Shown in pieces: positions 8,583 through 18,948 of a DNA stretch of 64,000 nucleotides (the stretch's first letter is position 1; each line of letters opens with the position of its first letter). This DNA is from Neisseriaceae bacterium TC5R-5 (lineage in GTDB: Bacteria > Pseudomonadota > Gammaproteobacteria > Burkholderiales > Chromobacteriaceae), in contig JACCFC020000003.1 of assembly GCA_020830965.2 (NCBI GenBank), positions 142,420 through 206,419 on the forward strand. The letters run 5' to 3'. Made by a program: the position numbers and the translations under genes. The notes below the pieces were generated by a model. That model had not been told where the DNA came from, did not search any database, and saw only the letters and a list, made by a program, of their open reading frames with translations.

Positions 8583-11135
8583 TTATCTAGCCTGATTACG
8601 CAGCAGTGCGCGCACCTCGGCAACAGTGGACAGCGCTAGTACCTGGCTGGCCAGTTGCTGACACTCGGCCAGACTCCAACGCGATAAAGTGGCTTTGACC
8701 GATGCCACCGAGGGTGTGCTGACGGATAACTCGGTCACCCCCATGCCCACCAGTAACGGCGCCGCATATTCGTCAGAAGCCAGCCCGCCACACACGCCCA
8801 CCCATTTACCGTGAGCCTGAGCGCCAGCACAGGTCATCGCCATCATCGCCAGTACTGCCGGATGCAAGGCATCAGCCTGTTTTGCCAGTTGTGGATGACC
8901 TCTATCCATCGCCAGCACATATTGCGTCAGATCATTAGTGCCGATCGAGAAAAAATCGACCTCCGCAGCAAAGCGCGCCGCCAATACCGCCGCCGCAGGT
9001 ACTTCCACCATGATGCCAACCTTGACGCTTATCTCGTCGAATGCGGCCTGCTCTTCGGCCAAGATCTGTTTCGCGCTACGTAGCTCCTCCAAAGAAGTCA
9101 CCATGGGAAACATGATATGCAGCTGCGTCAGCGGTGCGGCCTGTAATACGGCACGCAATTGTGTCCGCAGCAAATCAGGCCGCTGCAAGCTAAGACGGAT
9201 ACCACGCACGCCCAAGAAAGGATTGTCCTCTTTGGGTAAGGGCAGATAAGACAGCGGCTTGTCTCCCCCTACATCCAAGGTACGTACCACTAATGGACGG
9301 TCATTTCCCAAGGCTTCGGCAACCGCACAATATTCGACTGCCTGCTCGGCTTCACTCGGGGCGGTATCGCGCTGATCAAACAAGAACTCGGAGCGCAATA
9401 AGCCTACCCCTTCGGCACCGGCAGCGACTGCTTCGCGTGCATCGCTAGCATTGCGAATATTCGCTACAACCTCAATACGTACTCCATCACTGGTTTTTGC
9501 CGGCTGTTGCGACATCGCCCCTTCAATAGCACGCCGCTCCGCCAGTTGTGAAATCTGAGCGCTGACATTGGCCAGTTGCTCCTCATCCGGTGCAATCAAC
9601 AGAACACCCTGGTTGCCATCAATAATGACCTGCTCGCCCTCCGGCAAGGCCAACGCTGCAGCGGAAATGCCGCAAATGGCCGGAATGCCAAGCGAGCGTG
9701 CCAGAATGGCCACATGGCTGGTTGCACCGCCGGTGCGGGTACAAAAGCCTAAGACTTTGCTCGGATCAAGCGTGGCGGTGTCGGAGGGGGTCAAATCTTC
9801 CGCAATCAGAATGGAGCCGGCGGCCACCTCCAGAGCATCACTCTGCACACCGGCCAACAACGCTAACACGCGCCGGCCGATATCACGGATGTCATTGGCG
9901 CGCTCACGCAGTAGCGGGTTATCCTGCGCCTCCAGCTTGGCCGAGTAAGCACCGAAAGCCGCACGCCAGGCCCAGGCAGCCGATTGACCATCGGCCAGGC
10001 CGGCATCACAAAGTGCCAACAACTCAGGGTCTTGCAGCAGCTCCTGATGCATCGACAAAATGCCCAATTTGGCCGCATCCTGCTGCTGCGCTTTAATCGC
10101 ATCGATTTGCGTATGCGCTTGTTCACAGGCATGGGTGAAGGCTTGCTGCTCCTCGCTGCGGCCCTGACCTTGTTCAGCGACGTCAAATGCCTGCAAACGA
10201 TGATGTACCACACGACCAATGGCCAAACCCGGCGAAGCCGCCACTCCCACTAACTGGCTTGCGCTATCTTCCAGTAGCACCGGAGCAACTGCTACATTGG
10301 ATGGTGCTGCCGGAGCAGCATCCAAGGCCTCGCCACAACGATCACGCAGTAACTGGCTGAGCTGAGCAATCGCCGCGGCAGCATCACTACCACTAGCCTG
10401 TACACGTACTTGATTACCACATTGGCTGGCCAAGCCCATAATACTGACCACCGATTTGGCATTGGCGCTTTTAGCGCCCAACAGTAGCTGAATATCGGCG
10501 CTAAACTGCTTGGCCTCGCTAGCGAAGACCGCTGCCGGGCGAGCATGTAAACCTGCCGGGTTGGTAATCTCGACCAGTTCGGACAGCAACACTTCTACCG
10601 GTGCCTGCGGTGCCTGCGGTGCCTGCGGTGCCTGCGGTGCCTGCGGTTCAGCATGCGGCTGATTCACCAGTTGCAGGCTTAGAATCACACTTTTACCGGC
10701 TTCGACCAGGCCAGTCGCCACCTCCATATGACTCACTACCTCACCATTACTCACCAGAATCTGCGTTAACAGGCTAGGCGCGTGACGGGCGACCAGATCC
10801 AAGTCAAACTCGATTAGCGGCTGTCCCGCCACCACCGCTTGCCCCTGGCTGACCAGAGCCTGAAAGCCCTGCCCTTTCAGCATGACGGTATCGATGCCGA
10901 TATGCAGCATCAGCTCCACCCCTTCGGCAGTCGTAATTGTGAGCGCATGGTGCGCCGAATGCAGATGACTGATGGTGCCACTAACAGGAGCAAGTAACTG
11001 ATTGGAGGTAGGGTCCAGTGATACCCCATCGCCGACCATTTTGCTGGCAAAGACCTGATCGGGAACCGTCTCCAGCGCAACCAGCCAGCCCGAGAGCGGG
11101 GCTAGGATGTCCAAAGGTGGCAAAGACGTACTCAT
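8583..11135 (-). CDS. nagF: Multidomain PTS phosphotransferase EIIA-HPr-EI
   Basis: 850 aa soluble fusion that relays phosphate from PEP to the sugar transporter. Order: EIIA of the glucose type (about 1-150; active His in MLHIGIDTV), an Ala-Pro-Gln-rich linker (about 163-180), HPr (His in [12 protein letters not shown]), then enzyme I (active His in [20 protein letters not shown]-binding LLRSEFLF; C-terminal VGVCGG). A strong ribosome site (GAGGAG) precedes the ATG at 11135. nagE follows after 40 nt, so the two genes form a complete GlcNAc uptake and phosphorylation system, in keeping with a chitin-using bacterium. A GntR regulator of this family lies elsewhere in the window (20503), but I cannot link it. 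Confidence 0.93.
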   Translation of the reverse strand: MSTSLPPLDILAPLSGWLVALETVPDQVFASKMVGDGVSLDPTSNQLLAPVSGTISHLHSAHHALTITTAEGVELMLHIGIDTVMLKGQGFQALVSQGQAVVAGQPLIEFDLDLVARHAPSLLTQILVSNGEVVSHMEVATGLVEAGKSVILSLQLVNQPHAEPQAPQAPQAPQAPQAPVEVLLSELVEITNPAGLHARPAAVFASEAKQFSADIQLLLGAKSANAKSVVSIMGLASQCGNQVRVQASGSDAAAAIAQLSQLLRDRCGEALDAAPAAPSNVAVAPVLLEDSASQLVGVAASPGLAIGRVVHHRLQAFDVAEQGQGRSEEQQAFTHACEQAHTQIDAIKAQQQDAAKLGILSMHQELLQDPELLALCDAGLADGQSAAWAWRAAFGAYSAKLEAQDNPLLRERANDIRDIGRRVLALLAGVQSDALEVAAGSILIAEDLTPSDTATLDPSKVLGFCTRTGGATSHVAILARSLGIPAICGISAAALALPEGEQVIIDGNQGVLLIAPDEEQLANVSAQISQLAERRAIEGAMSQQPAKTSDGVRIEVVANIRNASDAREAVAAGAEGVGLLRSEFLFDQRDTAPSEAEQAVEYCAVAEALGNDRPLVVRTLDVGGDKPLSYLPLPKEDNPFLGVRGIRLSLQRPDLLRTQLRAVLQAAPLTQLHIMFPMVTSLEELRSAKQILAEEQAAFDEISVKVGIMVEVPAAAVLAARFAAEVDFFSIGTNDLTQYVLAMDRGHPQLAKQADALHPAVLAMMAMTCAGAQAHGKWVGVCGGLASDEYAAPLLVGMGVTELSVSTPSVASVKATLSRWSLAECQQLASQVLALSTVAEVRALLRNQAR
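10600..10644. repeat. Five perfect 9-bp tandem repeats in the nagF interdomain linker
   Basis: The unit GGTGCCTGC occurs five times in a row. On the coding strand it specifies Ala-Pro-Gln repeats in the linker between the EIIA and HPr domains. The repeat length is a multiple of three, so slippage would change linker length without breaking the frame. Confidence 0.95.
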
Positions 11136-11167
11136 AAAGGCTCCTCTTGTCGATAAGGTGCTTGATT

Positions 11168-11182
11168 TGTAATTAAACTACA
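11168..11182. promoter_or_regulatory. Imperfect palindrome upstream of nagF, possible operator
   Basis: TGTAATTAAACTACA is a 7-1-7 near-palindrome (one mismatch) 33 bp upstream of the nagF start, in a position that would overlap a promoter. TGTA/TACA half-sites of this kind are used by some GntR-family regulators. The palindrome is seen directly; the operator role is a guess. Confidence 0.35.
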
Positions 11183-11257
11183 TGACGCTAGCCTGAAGCT
11201 TGCTAGTAATTGCAAAAAATGGCAAGTGCAGAATGGCTTGGTTAAGCGGGAAAGCCT

Positions 11258-11321
11258 TAACGCCGCTAACAAATCCTCTGATCCAGCAGGGGCTCTTCGA
11301 GCTTTTGTTCGCGGCTCTTAG
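11258..11321 (-). repeat. Dispersed repeat, short copy (copy A)
   Basis: Internally deleted member of the ~110-bp repeat family also found at 43651, 44298 and 58810, here in the opposite orientation. Both ends are kept (CTAAGAGCCGCGAACAAAAG at one end; GGATCAGAGGATTTGTTAGCG at the other, read on the minus strand). The central part with GCCGACGCAGACAGT is missing. It lies between nagF and the terminator of the DUF3426 gene. Confidence 0.75.
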
Positions 11322-11410
11322 TGCTGGGCAATATCCGCAACGAAAGCCTCACAACTCGATTTGTTCTACCTAACATCCAGAACAAACATAGAGCATCAAT
11401 CGATAGACAA

Positions 11411-11431
11411 AACCCCCGAAGATCGGGGGTT
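11411..11431 (-). terminator. Rho-independent terminator of the aroQ-accBC-prmA-DUF3426 operon
   Basis: A perfect 9-bp stem (AACCCCCGA / TCGGGGGTT) with a 3-nt loop is followed on the minus strand by TTG. It lies 40 nt after the DUF3426 stop codon. A second small perfect palindrome (CGGTTCTTAGAACCG, 11455-11469) lies between the stop codon and this stem. Confidence 0.8.
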
Positions 11432-11471
11432 ATCAGCAGAGCGAAGCCATCAAACGGTTCTTAGAACCGCA

Positions 11472-12527
11472 TTAGGGATAAAACCAGTACAAGCTATAGC
11501 CCATCGCTCGCACCTCACCAGTATCCAGCCGCATGGTAACTTTAATTTCACTGGCCGGATTGAAGCGACCCAACTGGAGGTCATTCGGCTTCAAGTATTC
11601 TTTGGGAGAGAATACTTTGCGGATTAATACCTGATCATGCTCATCTTTCAAGCTTAGTTCCAGCCATGGATAGGCCTGGGCGTAGTTGGCATGATTTTTC
11701 AGGGTGGCGGAGAGTTGGATCAAATTGGGGTAATCTGGCACAAAGGCCAGTTCCGACCATTCGGTACGGATATAAGCAGGGTCAGTCGGCCAAGGCACGG
11801 TGCAACCCAGTTGTTTGCAGGCGAGTTCCAGAGGTTGACGCAGCTCTGCCACTTCTGCCGCTATGCGCGTACGGTTGAAGTAAATAAGCTGGCCGGCAAG
11901 CAATAGTAATCCAATAATCGAAGCGATTAAGGCTAGCGCAAACACGAACGGGCGGCGCGGTTTATCGGCTGCGGCCGCTGCGGTGAGTTCATCTTGTGGT
12001 AGCGCACTGGCCTCAGGCCTTAAGTTTGTTGTCTCTGTTGCGCTGCTGCTGGATTGATCCGCTGATACCGCAAAAGCCGGTTCGGCGATTGACGATGGGT
12101 CTTCCAATTCAAATGGATTGCCCAGCGGTACGCTGGGTGTATTCTGCTGGCGATTTTGCATTGCCTCGCTTAGCGCACGCTGAAATTCTGCTACTTCCGC
12201 CGCTTTTCTTTGCTCCTCGTTGCTCTCATCGTCGGCTTCTTCGCGGATTTCGATATGCTCAGCCGCTTGCTCGGTCGCCTGCTCCAAGGGGTCAAAATCG
12301 GGTACTTCCAGCTCAAAATGATCGCTGCTTGCGCTAGCGGCTGGCGATGGGGCTGGCGCAACATGCTCGGCAGCGGCAACTGGCTCGGGCTGCGCTATAA
12401 AGTGCTCATTGGCATCAAACACATGGGCACAGCGCCCGCAACGAACTAAGCCGTTAGCGGCAGATAACTGCTGGTCGTTGACCTTGAAGCAGGTTTGGCA
12501 GTTGGGGCACTGTGTCGTATGGCTCAT
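11472..12527 (-). CDS. Zinc-ribbon (MJ0042) and DUF3426 membrane protein
   Basis: 351 aa. The N-terminus is an MJ0042-type zinc ribbon with two CxxC pairs (CPNCQTCF and VRCGRCAHVF, residues about 8-36). A long acidic, low-complexity stretch follows, then one transmembrane helix (FVFALALIASIIGLLLLAGQ, about residue 195-215), then a DUF3426 domain. The latter is probably periplasmic if the ribbon is cytoplasmic. Function is unknown. The start overlaps the prmA stop by 4 nt, so it is the last gene of the operon, a placement known from many beta- and gammaproteobacteria. Confidence 0.85.
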   Translation of the reverse strand: MSHTTQCPNCQTCFKVNDQQLSAANGLVRCGRCAHVFDANEHFIAQPEPVAAAEHVAPAPSPAASASSDHFELEVPDFDPLEQATEQAAEHIEIREEADDESNEEQRKAAEVAEFQRALSEAMQNRQQNTPSVPLGNPFELEDPSSIAEPAFAVSADQSSSSATETTNLRPEASALPQDELTAAAAADKPRRPFVFALALIASIIGLLLLAGQLIYFNRTRIAAEVAELRQPLELACKQLGCTVPWPTDPAYIRTEWSELAFVPDYPNLIQLSATLKNHANYAQAYPWLELSLKDEHDQVLIRKVFSPKEYLKPNDLQLGRFNPASEIKVTMRLDTGEVRAMGYSLYWFYP

Positions 12528-13420
12528 AGCGTTGCGCGTTTAGTTCCGGTTAATCGAGTCCAGCCCTCATCAAACACGGGTTCATCCATATCAAACCATT
12601 GCTGATAAAGGCCAGACAGTTCTTGTGCCTGCTCGGCAAGAATGCCAGACAGTACGATTCTACCACCGTTATGCACATGGCTTGATAGTAGCTGACCCAA
12701 CAAGCGTAGCGGATTGGCCAAAATATTGGCCAGCACGACATCATAACGCTGCTCCGGGCTATCGTCGGGTAGGCAGAAATGCGCCTGCACCTGATTTTGT
12801 TCGGCATTATCGCGGCTGGCACGTACTGCCTGCGCATCAATATCGACCCCTAATGCCGAAGCTGCGCCCAGTTTCAGGGCGGCAATCGCCAGAATGCCGG
12901 AGCCGCAGCCATAGTCGAGCACCGTTTCTCCACCTTGTAATTGTGCATCCAGCCATTGCAGACAGAGCCGGGTGGTCGGGTGGCTGCCAGTACCAAAAGC
13001 CAGACCAGGATCAAGTTGCAGATTGATGGCTTCCGGTGCCGGAGCCTCGTGCCAGGTCGGTGTAATCCACAGCCGATCAGAGATACGAATGGGGTCAAAC
13101 TGTGCCTGGGTCAATCGCACCCAGTCCTGTTCTTCGATGCGTTCTACTGTATAAGCCGGTGTTGCTAACTCACAAATAGCCGCCGCCTCGCTAATGAGGC
13201 TGGGCAAATCGGCATCTTCGCTAAACAAGGTAATGATGCGGCTGTAGCTCCACAATTTATCTACCGGCTCGCCCGGTTCACCAAAAATAGCCTCTTCTTG
13301 AGGAGTGCCGGCAAAGGCATCTTCTATTGCGGTAGACAATGCGCCAACATCCATCAAGGCATCGGCCAAGTGCTCAGCCTGTGACGACTGGGTGTCAATG
13401 GTGGCTTGTAGCCAGGCCAT
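12524..13420 (-). CDS. prmA: Ribosomal protein L11 methyltransferase
   Basis: 298 aa SAM-dependent methyltransferase that trimethylates ribosomal protein L11. The N-terminal substrate-recognition domain is followed by the class I fold with SAM-binding motif VLDYGCGSGILAIAALKLGA (about residues 167-186) and the catalytic-site signature ANILANPL. GTGSHPTTRLCL is also typical. The ATG at 13420 overlaps the accC stop by one base (TGATG) behind GGAGAGG, so translation is coupled. Confidence 0.95.
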   Translation of the reverse strand: MAWLQATIDTQSSQAEHLADALMDVGALSTAIEDAFAGTPQEEAIFGEPGEPVDKLWSYSRIITLFSEDADLPSLISEAAAICELATPAYTVERIEEQDWVRLTQAQFDPIRISDRLWITPTWHEAPAPEAINLQLDPGLAFGTGSHPTTRLCLQWLDAQLQGGETVLDYGCGSGILAIAALKLGAASALGVDIDAQAVRASRDNAEQNQVQAHFCLPDDSPEQRYDVVLANILANPLRLLGQLLSSHVHNGGRIVLSGILAEQAQELSGLYQQWFDMDEPVFDEGWTRLTGTKRATL

Positions 13421-14778
13421 CAGCCCTCTCCTTTTTTCAATTGTGACAAGCGCTGTTCCAGATAATGAATGCCAGTACTACCACGCTGAAATGCGGCATC
13501 CATAAACAATTCCTGATGCAGCGGGATATTGGTTTTGATGCCGGAAATAGAGATTTCCGACAGCGCTACCCGCATACGGGCCATCGCCTGTTCGCGAGTG
13601 TCGCCAAAAGCAATCAGCTTGCCTATCATCGAATCGTAGTGTGAAGGAACGGTATAACCCTGATAAATGTGTGAATCTATGCGGATACCGGGGCCACCAG
13701 CCGGATGATAGCTCTCAATTTTGCCCGGCGAGGGAACAAAGGTGAACGGATCTTCAGCGTTGATACGACACTCCATCGCATGACCGCGCAACACAATGTC
13801 TTTTTGCTTATAGCGCAGCTTTTCACCTGCCGCGATATGAATCTGCTCCTGCACAATGTCTACGCCAGTAATCACCTCGGTTACCGGATGCTCCACCTGG
13901 ACGCGGGTATTCATTTCAATGAAATAAAACTCGCCTTTTTCGAATAAAAACTCAAAAGTGCCAGCCCCACGGTAGCCAATACGACGGCAGGCTTCGGCAC
14001 ACGCTTCGCCGATCTTCTGGCGCTGTTTCTCAGTAATGCCCGGCGCAGGCGCTTCTTCGATAATTTTCTGGTGACGGCGCTGCATAGAACAATCCCGCTC
14101 ACCCAGATAAATGGCATTACCGTATTCGTCAGCCAGAATCTGAATTTCAATATGGCGCGGTTCCTGTAGAAACTTTTCCATATATACAGTTGGATTACCG
14201 AAAGCCGCGCCGGCTTCATTGCGGGTCATGTCTACTGCGCTGAGCAAGGCGGCTTCGCTATGTACTACTCGCATACCACGCCCACCGCCGCCGCCGGAAG
14301 CTTTAATAATGACGGGGAAACCAATAGCCCGAGCTGCTTTTAGCGTTTCATCTGGGTCATCGGACAGTGCGCCATCCGAACCTGGCACGCAGGGTACACC
14401 CGCAGCAATCATGGCTTCTTTAGCTGCCACCTTATCCCCCATTTGGCGGATGGTTTCCGGACGCGGGCCGATAAATACGAAGCCGGATTGCTCTACCCGT
14501 TCGGCGAAGTCGGCATTCTCTGACAAAAAGCCATAGCCAGGATGGATGGCTTGGGAATCGGTCACTTCAGCGGCGGCAATTAACGCTGGCACATTCAAAT
14601 AGCTTTTGCTGCTGGGCGCCGGCCCAATGCACACCGACTCGTCCGCTAGTTTCACATACTTGGCTTCACGGTCTGCCTCAGAGTGCACCACAACGGTTTT
14701 GATACCCATCTCACGGCAGGCGCGCTGAATACGCAGCGCAATTTCTCCGCGATTGGCAATGAGGATTTTTTCAAACAT
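13420..14778 (-). CDS. accC: Acetyl-CoA carboxylase, biotin carboxylase subunit
   Basis: 452 aa ATP-grasp enzyme that carboxylates biotin on AccB in the first committed step of fatty acid synthesis. Visible: N-terminal [16 protein letters not shown], glycine-rich ATP lid [12 protein letters not shown], the biotin carboxylase signature around EAPAPGI, and catalytic [17 protein letters not shown] choose the ATG at 14778, which gives the canonical N-terminus and has GAACTTCC/GGAGAAC-type purines upstream, over the in-frame codon at 14835. It lies downstream of accB with a gap of 137 nt. Confidence 0.96.
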   Translation of the reverse strand: MFEKILIANRGEIALRIQRACREMGIKTVVVHSEADREAKYVKLADESVCIGPAPSSKSYLNVPALIAAAEVTDSQAIHPGYGFLSENADFAERVEQSGFVFIGPRPETIRQMGDKVAAKEAMIAAGVPCVPGSDGALSDDPDETLKAARAIGFPVIIKASGGGGGRGMRVVHSEAALLSAVDMTRNEAGAAFGNPTVYMEKFLQEPRHIEIQILADEYGNAIYLGERDCSMQRRHQKIIEEAPAPGITEKQRQKIGEACAEACRRIGYRGAGTFEFLFEKGEFYFIEMNTRVQVEHPVTEVITGVDIVQEQIHIAAGEKLRYKQKDIVLRGHAMECRINAEDPFTFVPSPGKIESYHPAGGPGIRIDSHIYQGYTVPSHYDSMIGKLIAFGDTREQAMARMRVALSEISISGIKTNIPLHQELFMDAAFQRGSTGIHYLEQRLSQLKKGEG

Positions 14779-14915
14779 GGAAGTTCTCCGCTGGCCGCCT
14801 CCGTGCCGCTGACTGAGCACAGTCTTAACGAACAAAAAAGCCGGCTGCTCTCACAGGAAACGATAAGGGCACAGTCATCTAGCCGTGCCCTGGGTATTAA
14901 ATATATTTTTACTGA

Positions 14916-15386
14916 CTATTCAATCATGAACAGCGGTTCGCCAAACTCTACCGGCTGGCCGTCTTCGACCAGAATGGCCTTGATCACGCCGCTACGATCG
15001 GCCTCTATCTCGTTCATCAATTTCATCGCCTCAATAATACATAAGGTATCACCGGCGTTCACGTTCTGACCTACCTCGGCAAAAGACTTGGAACCTGGGC
15101 TGGGTGAACGGTAGAAAGTACCGACCATCGGCGACTTCATCGCATTTTGTCTATCGTTGGCAGCCGTTGTGCTGACCGGATCGGCAGCCGCCGCTGGGGC
15201 GGGCGCCGCAGCAGGCGCAAACTGCGGCGCGAACTGCATGGTATTCATCGGCTGATTGTAAGCCAGCTGTGTCATCGTTGAGGCACGGGTAATCCGAACT
15301 TTCTCTTCACCTTCGGTGACTTCAAGCTCGGCAATGCCGGACTCCTCAACCAAGTCGATTAGCTTTTTTAGTTTACGCAGATCCAT
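14916..15386 (-). CDS. accB: Biotin carboxyl carrier protein of acetyl-CoA carboxylase
   Basis: 156 aa. The N-terminal [17 protein letters not shown] is typical. An Ala/Pro-rich flexible linker (about residues 50-80) leads to the biotinyl domain with the biotinylated Lys in [15 protein letters not shown] take the ATG at 15386 (GAAGGAT upstream) because it yields the standard N-terminus; the frame is open further upstream into aroQ. It carries the carboxyl group between AccC and the AccAD transferase, whose genes are not in the window. Confidence 0.95.
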   Translation of the reverse strand: MDLRKLKKLIDLVEESGIAELEVTEGEEKVRITRASTMTQLAYNQPMNTMQFAPQFAPAAAPAPAAAADPVSTTAANDRQNAMKSPMVGTFYRSPSPGSKSFAEVGQNVNAGDTLCIIEAMKLMNEIEADRSGVIKAILVEDGQPVEFGEPLFMIE

Positions 15387-15424
15387 GTAAGCATCCTTCG
15401 GAATTTGGGTGTTTGATGTAGCGC

Positions 15425-15874
15425 TCAGGCGGGGGTGCTCAGCTGCCGAATGGCATGGGCCAGGGCTAACTCGTAACCGTGAGCGCCAAGCCCGCAAATA
15501 ACTCCCACCGCCAGATCAGAAAAATACGAATGCTGGCGAAAGGGTTCACGGGCATGAACATTAGAAAGGTGTACTTCGATGAACGGCAACTTGATGCCGG
15601 CCAAAGCGTCACGCAGGGCAACGCTGGTATGAGTGAATGCTGCCGGGTTAATCAGAATGAAGTTGGTGCCGTCGCTCAGGCACTGATGCACCCGCTCAAC
15701 CAACACATGCTCGGCATTACTTTGCAAAGCACTTAGCGCAAACCCGGCAAGATTGGCTTGTTGCTCCAGATTCTGATTAATGTCTGCAAGCGTTGTCCGT
15801 CCATAGTGCTCTGGCTCCCGCATTCCTAGCAGATTAAGATTTGGGCCATGTAGCACAAGGATTTTTCCGGTCAA
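15425..15874 (-). CDS. aroQ: Type II 3-dehydroquinate dehydratase
   Basis: 149 aa cytoplasmic enzyme of the shikimate pathway, forming 3-dehydroshikimate. Signature [17 protein letters not shown] with the active Tyr in HYGRTTL, then [17 protein letters not shown] and [14 protein letters not shown] with the catalytic His. The start appears to be TTG at 15874: AGGAG lies 7 nt upstream and the family motif begins four residues later, with no ATG nearby. It is the first gene of the aroQ-accB-accC-prmA-DUF3426 operon. Confidence 0.93.
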   Translation of the reverse strand: MTGKILVLHGPNLNLLGMREPEHYGRTTLADINQNLEQQANLAGFALSALQSNAEHVLVERVHQCLSDGTNFILINPAAFTHTSVALRDALAGIKLPFIEVHLSNVHAREPFRQHSYFSDLAVGVICGLGAHGYELALAHAIRQLSTPA

Positions 15875-16151
15875 AGCTTACTCCTGAAGTTTATCTTGGC
15901 CGCGAGTTTGCCGTAATTAGCGGCAAGATGTCTAGTATTTGCATCAATATAAACGCATGTTTCCTGAAATCAAGCCATCACTTCAAGCTGCTGCTAAGTC
16001 GCATAAACCTGCATTAACAAACACTTTGTCAGTATCGCTCAGCACTGACGCTTACCGAAGTATGGTAAAAATCACGGCCAGAATGAGCTTAATTGACCAC
16101 GTTGACCAAGCATTTAGCACAAGCAAGCATGTTGCCGGTCAGCAGCACAGG

Positions 16152-16157
16152 TATAAT
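16152..16157 (+). promoter_or_regulatory. Probable -10 box for queA
   Basis: A perfect TATAAT lies 32 nt upstream of the queA ATG. No good -35 at 17-bp spacing is obvious. The whole 15875-16188 interval is the divergent aroQ/queA intergenic region. Apart from this box and a weak TTGCCG/CGGCAA inverted repeat near 15908 I see nothing else in it. Confidence 0.5.
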
Positions 16158-16188
16158 TCCCCCATTCTGAATGGCCATTCCTTGATAC

Positions 16189-17211
16189 ATGCAGCTTTCC
16201 GACTTTGATTACCCCTTGCCCGAGCGGCTGATTGCGCAATATCCCCCTGCCGTACGCGGTAGCAGCCGCCTATTACACGTCAACGGCAGCACGCTTACCG
16301 ATGGTCAGTTTGCCGATTTCGCCACGCAACTCAACGCCGGTGATGTGCTGGTGTTTAACGATACCCGCGTGATTAAAGCGCGGCTGTTTGGCGAAAAAGC
16401 CAGTGGCGGCAAGATAGAGGCCTTAATAGAGCGCGTACTGGATGAACACACTGCACTCGCCCACATCCGCGCCTCCAAATCACCCAAACCGGGCAGCCGT
16501 CTGCTCTTTGCTGAACGCTGGCAGGCAGAGATGCTGGAGCGCCAGGGCGAGCTGTTCAAATTACGTTTTCTGGCCAGCGAACCCTTATTCGATATTCTGG
16601 AACAAGCCGGCAAGCTGCCCTTGCCCCCTTATATAGAACGCAGTGCGGCCGGCGAAGATGATGAACGCTACCAAACCGTTTACGCACGCGAAAAAGGCGC
16701 TGTCGCCGCGCCGACAGCGGGCCTGCATTTCACCGAAGACATGCTGACGCAATTACAGCAGCGCGGCGTCAAACTGGCTTATGTCACCTTGCACGTTGGT
16801 GCCGGCACCTTCCAGCCAGTACGTGTCGACAATATTGCCGATCACAAAATGCACAGTGAGATTTACCAGGTACCAGAAAGCACCCGCGCCCTCATCGCCG
16901 CCGCACAAGCGCAAGGCCATCAGGTGGTATCGGTAGGGACCACCAGCCTACGTGCGCTGGAATCGGCAGCCAGCAGTGGCGAATTACAGGCCGGTTATGG
17001 CGAAACCGATATTTTCATCACCCCCGGCTATCGTTTTCGCGTGGTAGACCGGCTGCTCACCAATTTCCATCTGCCTAAATCCACGCTGCTGATGCTGGTA
17101 TCGGCCTTTGCCGGTTACGACGAGATACAGGCGGCTTATCAATATGCGGTGCAGCAGGAATATCGCTTCTTCAGCTATGGCGATGCGATGCTGTTACAAC
17201 GCAAAAACTGA
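16189..17211 (+). CDS. queA: S-adenosylmethionine:tRNA ribosyltransferase-isomerase
   Basis: 340 aa enzyme that makes epoxyqueuosine in tRNA from preQ1 by transferring the ribosyl part of SAM. Recognised by the N-terminal [28 protein letters not shown], the long conserved block [25 protein letters not shown], and C-terminal [21 protein letters not shown]. Length fits the family. It is the first gene of a plus-strand run that continues with the DUF971 gene and ubiE. Confidence 0.96.
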   Translation: MQLSDFDYPLPERLIAQYPPAVRGSSRLLHVNGSTLTDGQFADFATQLNAGDVLVFNDTRVIKARLFGEKASGGKIEALIERVLDEHTALAHIRASKSPKPGSRLLFAERWQAEMLERQGELFKLRFLASEPLFDILEQAGKLPLPPYIERSAAGEDDERYQTVYAREKGAVAAPTAGLHFTEDMLTQLQQRGVKLAYVTLHVGAGTFQPVRVDNIADHKMHSEIYQVPESTRALIAAAQAQGHQVVSVGTTSLRALESAASSGELQAGYGETDIFITPGYRFRVVDRLLTNFHLPKSTLLMLVSAFAGYDEIQAAYQYAVQQEYRFFSYGDAMLLQRKN

Positions 17212-17232
17212 TTTTTTAATGAAAGGCTGACC

Positions 17233-17589
17233 ATGTCTGCCCCTATCCCGGTAGAAATTAATCTACATGCCGTTTCCAAGGTATTGGACATCCGTTTTGA
17301 AGATGGCGCCTCGTTTCAACTTCCCTGCGAATACCTGCGTGTCTACTCCCCCTCTGCCGAAGTGCGTGGCCATGGTGTAGGGCAGGAAGTGCTGCAAGTG
17401 GGCAAGCGCCAGGTAGGGATTAATGATCTGGAACAAGTGGGCCACTACGCCTTGAAAATCGGCTTTGACGATGGCCACAACAGCGGTCTGTACAGTTGGG
17501 AATATCTATACGAACTGGGCAGCCATTACCAGGCCTACTGGCAGGACTATCTGAATCGACTCGCCGCCGCCGGCGCAAGCAGGGGATAA
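17233..17589 (+). CDS. DUF971 domain protein
   Basis: 118 aa small soluble protein made of one DUF971 domain, related to the N-terminal domain of gamma-butyrobetaine hydroxylase. Visible: [27 protein letters not shown], then the [21 protein letters not shown] block. In proteobacteria it is often next to ubiE, as here (5 nt before the ubiE start). Its role is not known; some homologues are linked to Fe-S or quinone metabolism by context only. Confidence 0.88.
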   Translation: MSAPIPVEINLHAVSKVLDIRFEDGASFQLPCEYLRVYSPSAEVRGHGVGQEVLQVGKRQVGINDLEQVGHYALKIGFDDGHNSGLYSWEYLYELGSHYQAYWQDYLNRLAAAGASRG

Positions 17590-17594
17590 ACAAG

Positions 17595-18329
17595 ATGAAC
17601 CAAGATACACATTTCGGTTTCAAAACCGTAGACGAAAGCGAAAAAGCCGGCAAAGTGGCCGAAGTGTTCCACTCGGTGGCCAATAAATACGATGTGATGA
17701 ACGACCTGATGTCGGCTGGGTTGCATCGGGTCTGGAAGCACTTCACCTTAAGCACCGCTGCCGTCAAAGCCGGTGACAAGGTGCTGGACATCGCCGGTGG
17801 CACTGGTGACTTGGCGAAAGGCTGGGCCAAGCGAGTGGGCCAGCGTGGCGAAGTCTGGCTCACCGACATCAACAGCTCTATGCTGAGTGTTGGCCGCGAT
17901 CGCCTACTGGACCAAGGGCTGATTTTACCGGTAGCGCTGGCTGATGCGGAAAAGCTGCCTTTCCCCGACCGCTATTTTGACTTGGTATCAGTCGCCTTCG
18001 GCCTGCGCAATATGACGCATAAAGACATTGCGCTGCAGGAAATGTGCCGCGTATTGAAACCTGGCGGCAAACTCCTGGTGCTGGAGTTTTCCAAAGTCTG
18101 GAAACCGCTGTCCCCCTTTTATGATTTTTACTCCTTTAAAGCGCTGCCGATGATGGGCAAGCTGGTAGCGGGTGATGCGAGCAGCTATCAATATCTGGCG
18201 GAATCCATCCGCATGCATCCCGATCAGGAAACCCTGAAGCAGATGATGCTGGAAGCCGGCTTTGGCAAAGTGGATTATCACAATCTCAGCAGCGGAGTCG
18301 TGGCGCTGCATAAAGCTTATAAGCTGTAA
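17595..18329 (+). CDS. ubiE: Demethylmenaquinone/2-methoxy-6-polyprenyl-1,4-benzoquinol methylase
   Basis: 244 aa SAM-dependent C-methyltransferase of ubiquinone (and menaquinone) synthesis. The start at 17595 gives the usual N-terminus with [20 protein letters not shown] motif I is [16 protein letters not shown], followed by [19 protein letters not shown] and [15 protein letters not shown]. An upstream in-frame start at 17496 would run inside the DUF971 gene and is not needed. GGGGA precedes the chosen ATG. Confidence 0.96.
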   Translation: MNQDTHFGFKTVDESEKAGKVAEVFHSVANKYDVMNDLMSAGLHRVWKHFTLSTAAVKAGDKVLDIAGGTGDLAKGWAKRVGQRGEVWLTDINSSMLSVGRDRLLDQGLILPVALADAEKLPFPDRYFDLVSVAFGLRNMTHKDIALQEMCRVLKPGGKLLVLEFSKVWKPLSPFYDFYSFKALPMMGKLVAGDASSYQYLAESIRMHPDQETLKQMMLEAGFGKVDYHNLSSGVVALHKAYKL

Positions 18330-18360
18330 GCAAGCCCACCCCTTTCTTAGGACACCAGCC

Positions 18361-18948
18361 ATGGCACTCTCCCTTGCGGCGTTTAACCACTTGCTCAAAC
18401 AACACCCGGCGGTGCGGGCTGAACTGGTCGGCCATGCTGGGCGGCGTCTGGCCATTGTGCTGCCCCCATTCAAGCTGGCCGGCGTGATTACCGATGCGGG
18501 CTGGCTGGCCGCCTGTGTCGGCGAGCCAGAAGCGACCATCCAGCTCAAACACCATGCCGCGCTAGTGGCTATTCGCGGCGGCGAACCGGCACTCAGCGAC
18601 ATTACCCTCAGCGGCGATGTTGAACTGGCCGCTGCGCTGGGCCGCTTGCTCACGCGCCTGCAATGGGATGCGGCAGAAGACCTGTCACGGCTGATTGGTG
18701 ATATCCCGGCACAACGAGTAGAAAATCTGGCTCGAGGCTTACTCGGCATCAAAGGACAGATTGCCTGGCGACTGGCGGAAAACTGGCTGGAACACCTGCG
18801 CGAAGAGGCCCCCTTGCTCGCCAAACAGCCGGGCGTGCAACAATTTGTGCAACAAGTAGACGTGCTGCGCGACGATGTCAGCCGCTTTGAAAAACGGCTG
18901 GCACGCCTGGAAATCGCCATTCAACCCAAACAAGACACTCCCCGATGA
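18361..18948 (+). CDS. ubiJ: Ubiquinone biosynthesis accessory factor UbiJ (SCP2 domain)
   Basis: 195 aa. The N-terminal ~110 residues match the SCP2 sterol-carrier fold that binds lipid intermediates. The C-terminal ~60 residues are helical and likely coiled coil ([22 protein letters not shown]). UbiJ supports the late hydroxylation and methylation steps of ubiquinone synthesis in the Ubi complex. AGGA precedes the ATG at 18361. It sits between ubiE and ubiB and overlaps ubiB by 4 nt (ATGA), the conserved proteobacterial order. Confidence 0.92.
   Translation: MALSLAAFNHLLKQHPAVRAELVGHAGRRLAIVLPPFKLAGVITDAGWLAACVGEPEATIQLKHHAALVAIRGGEPALSDITLSGDVELAAALGRLLTRLQWDAAEDLSRLIGDIPAQRVENLARGLLGIKGQIAWRLAENWLEHLREEAPLLAKQPGVQQFVQQVDVLRDDVSRFEKRLARLEIAIQPKQDTPR

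Noticed and set aside
15939-16208. 89-codon plus-strand frame before queA
   Set aside because: It overlaps the queA start and the probable -10 box and has no ribosome site or family resemblance.
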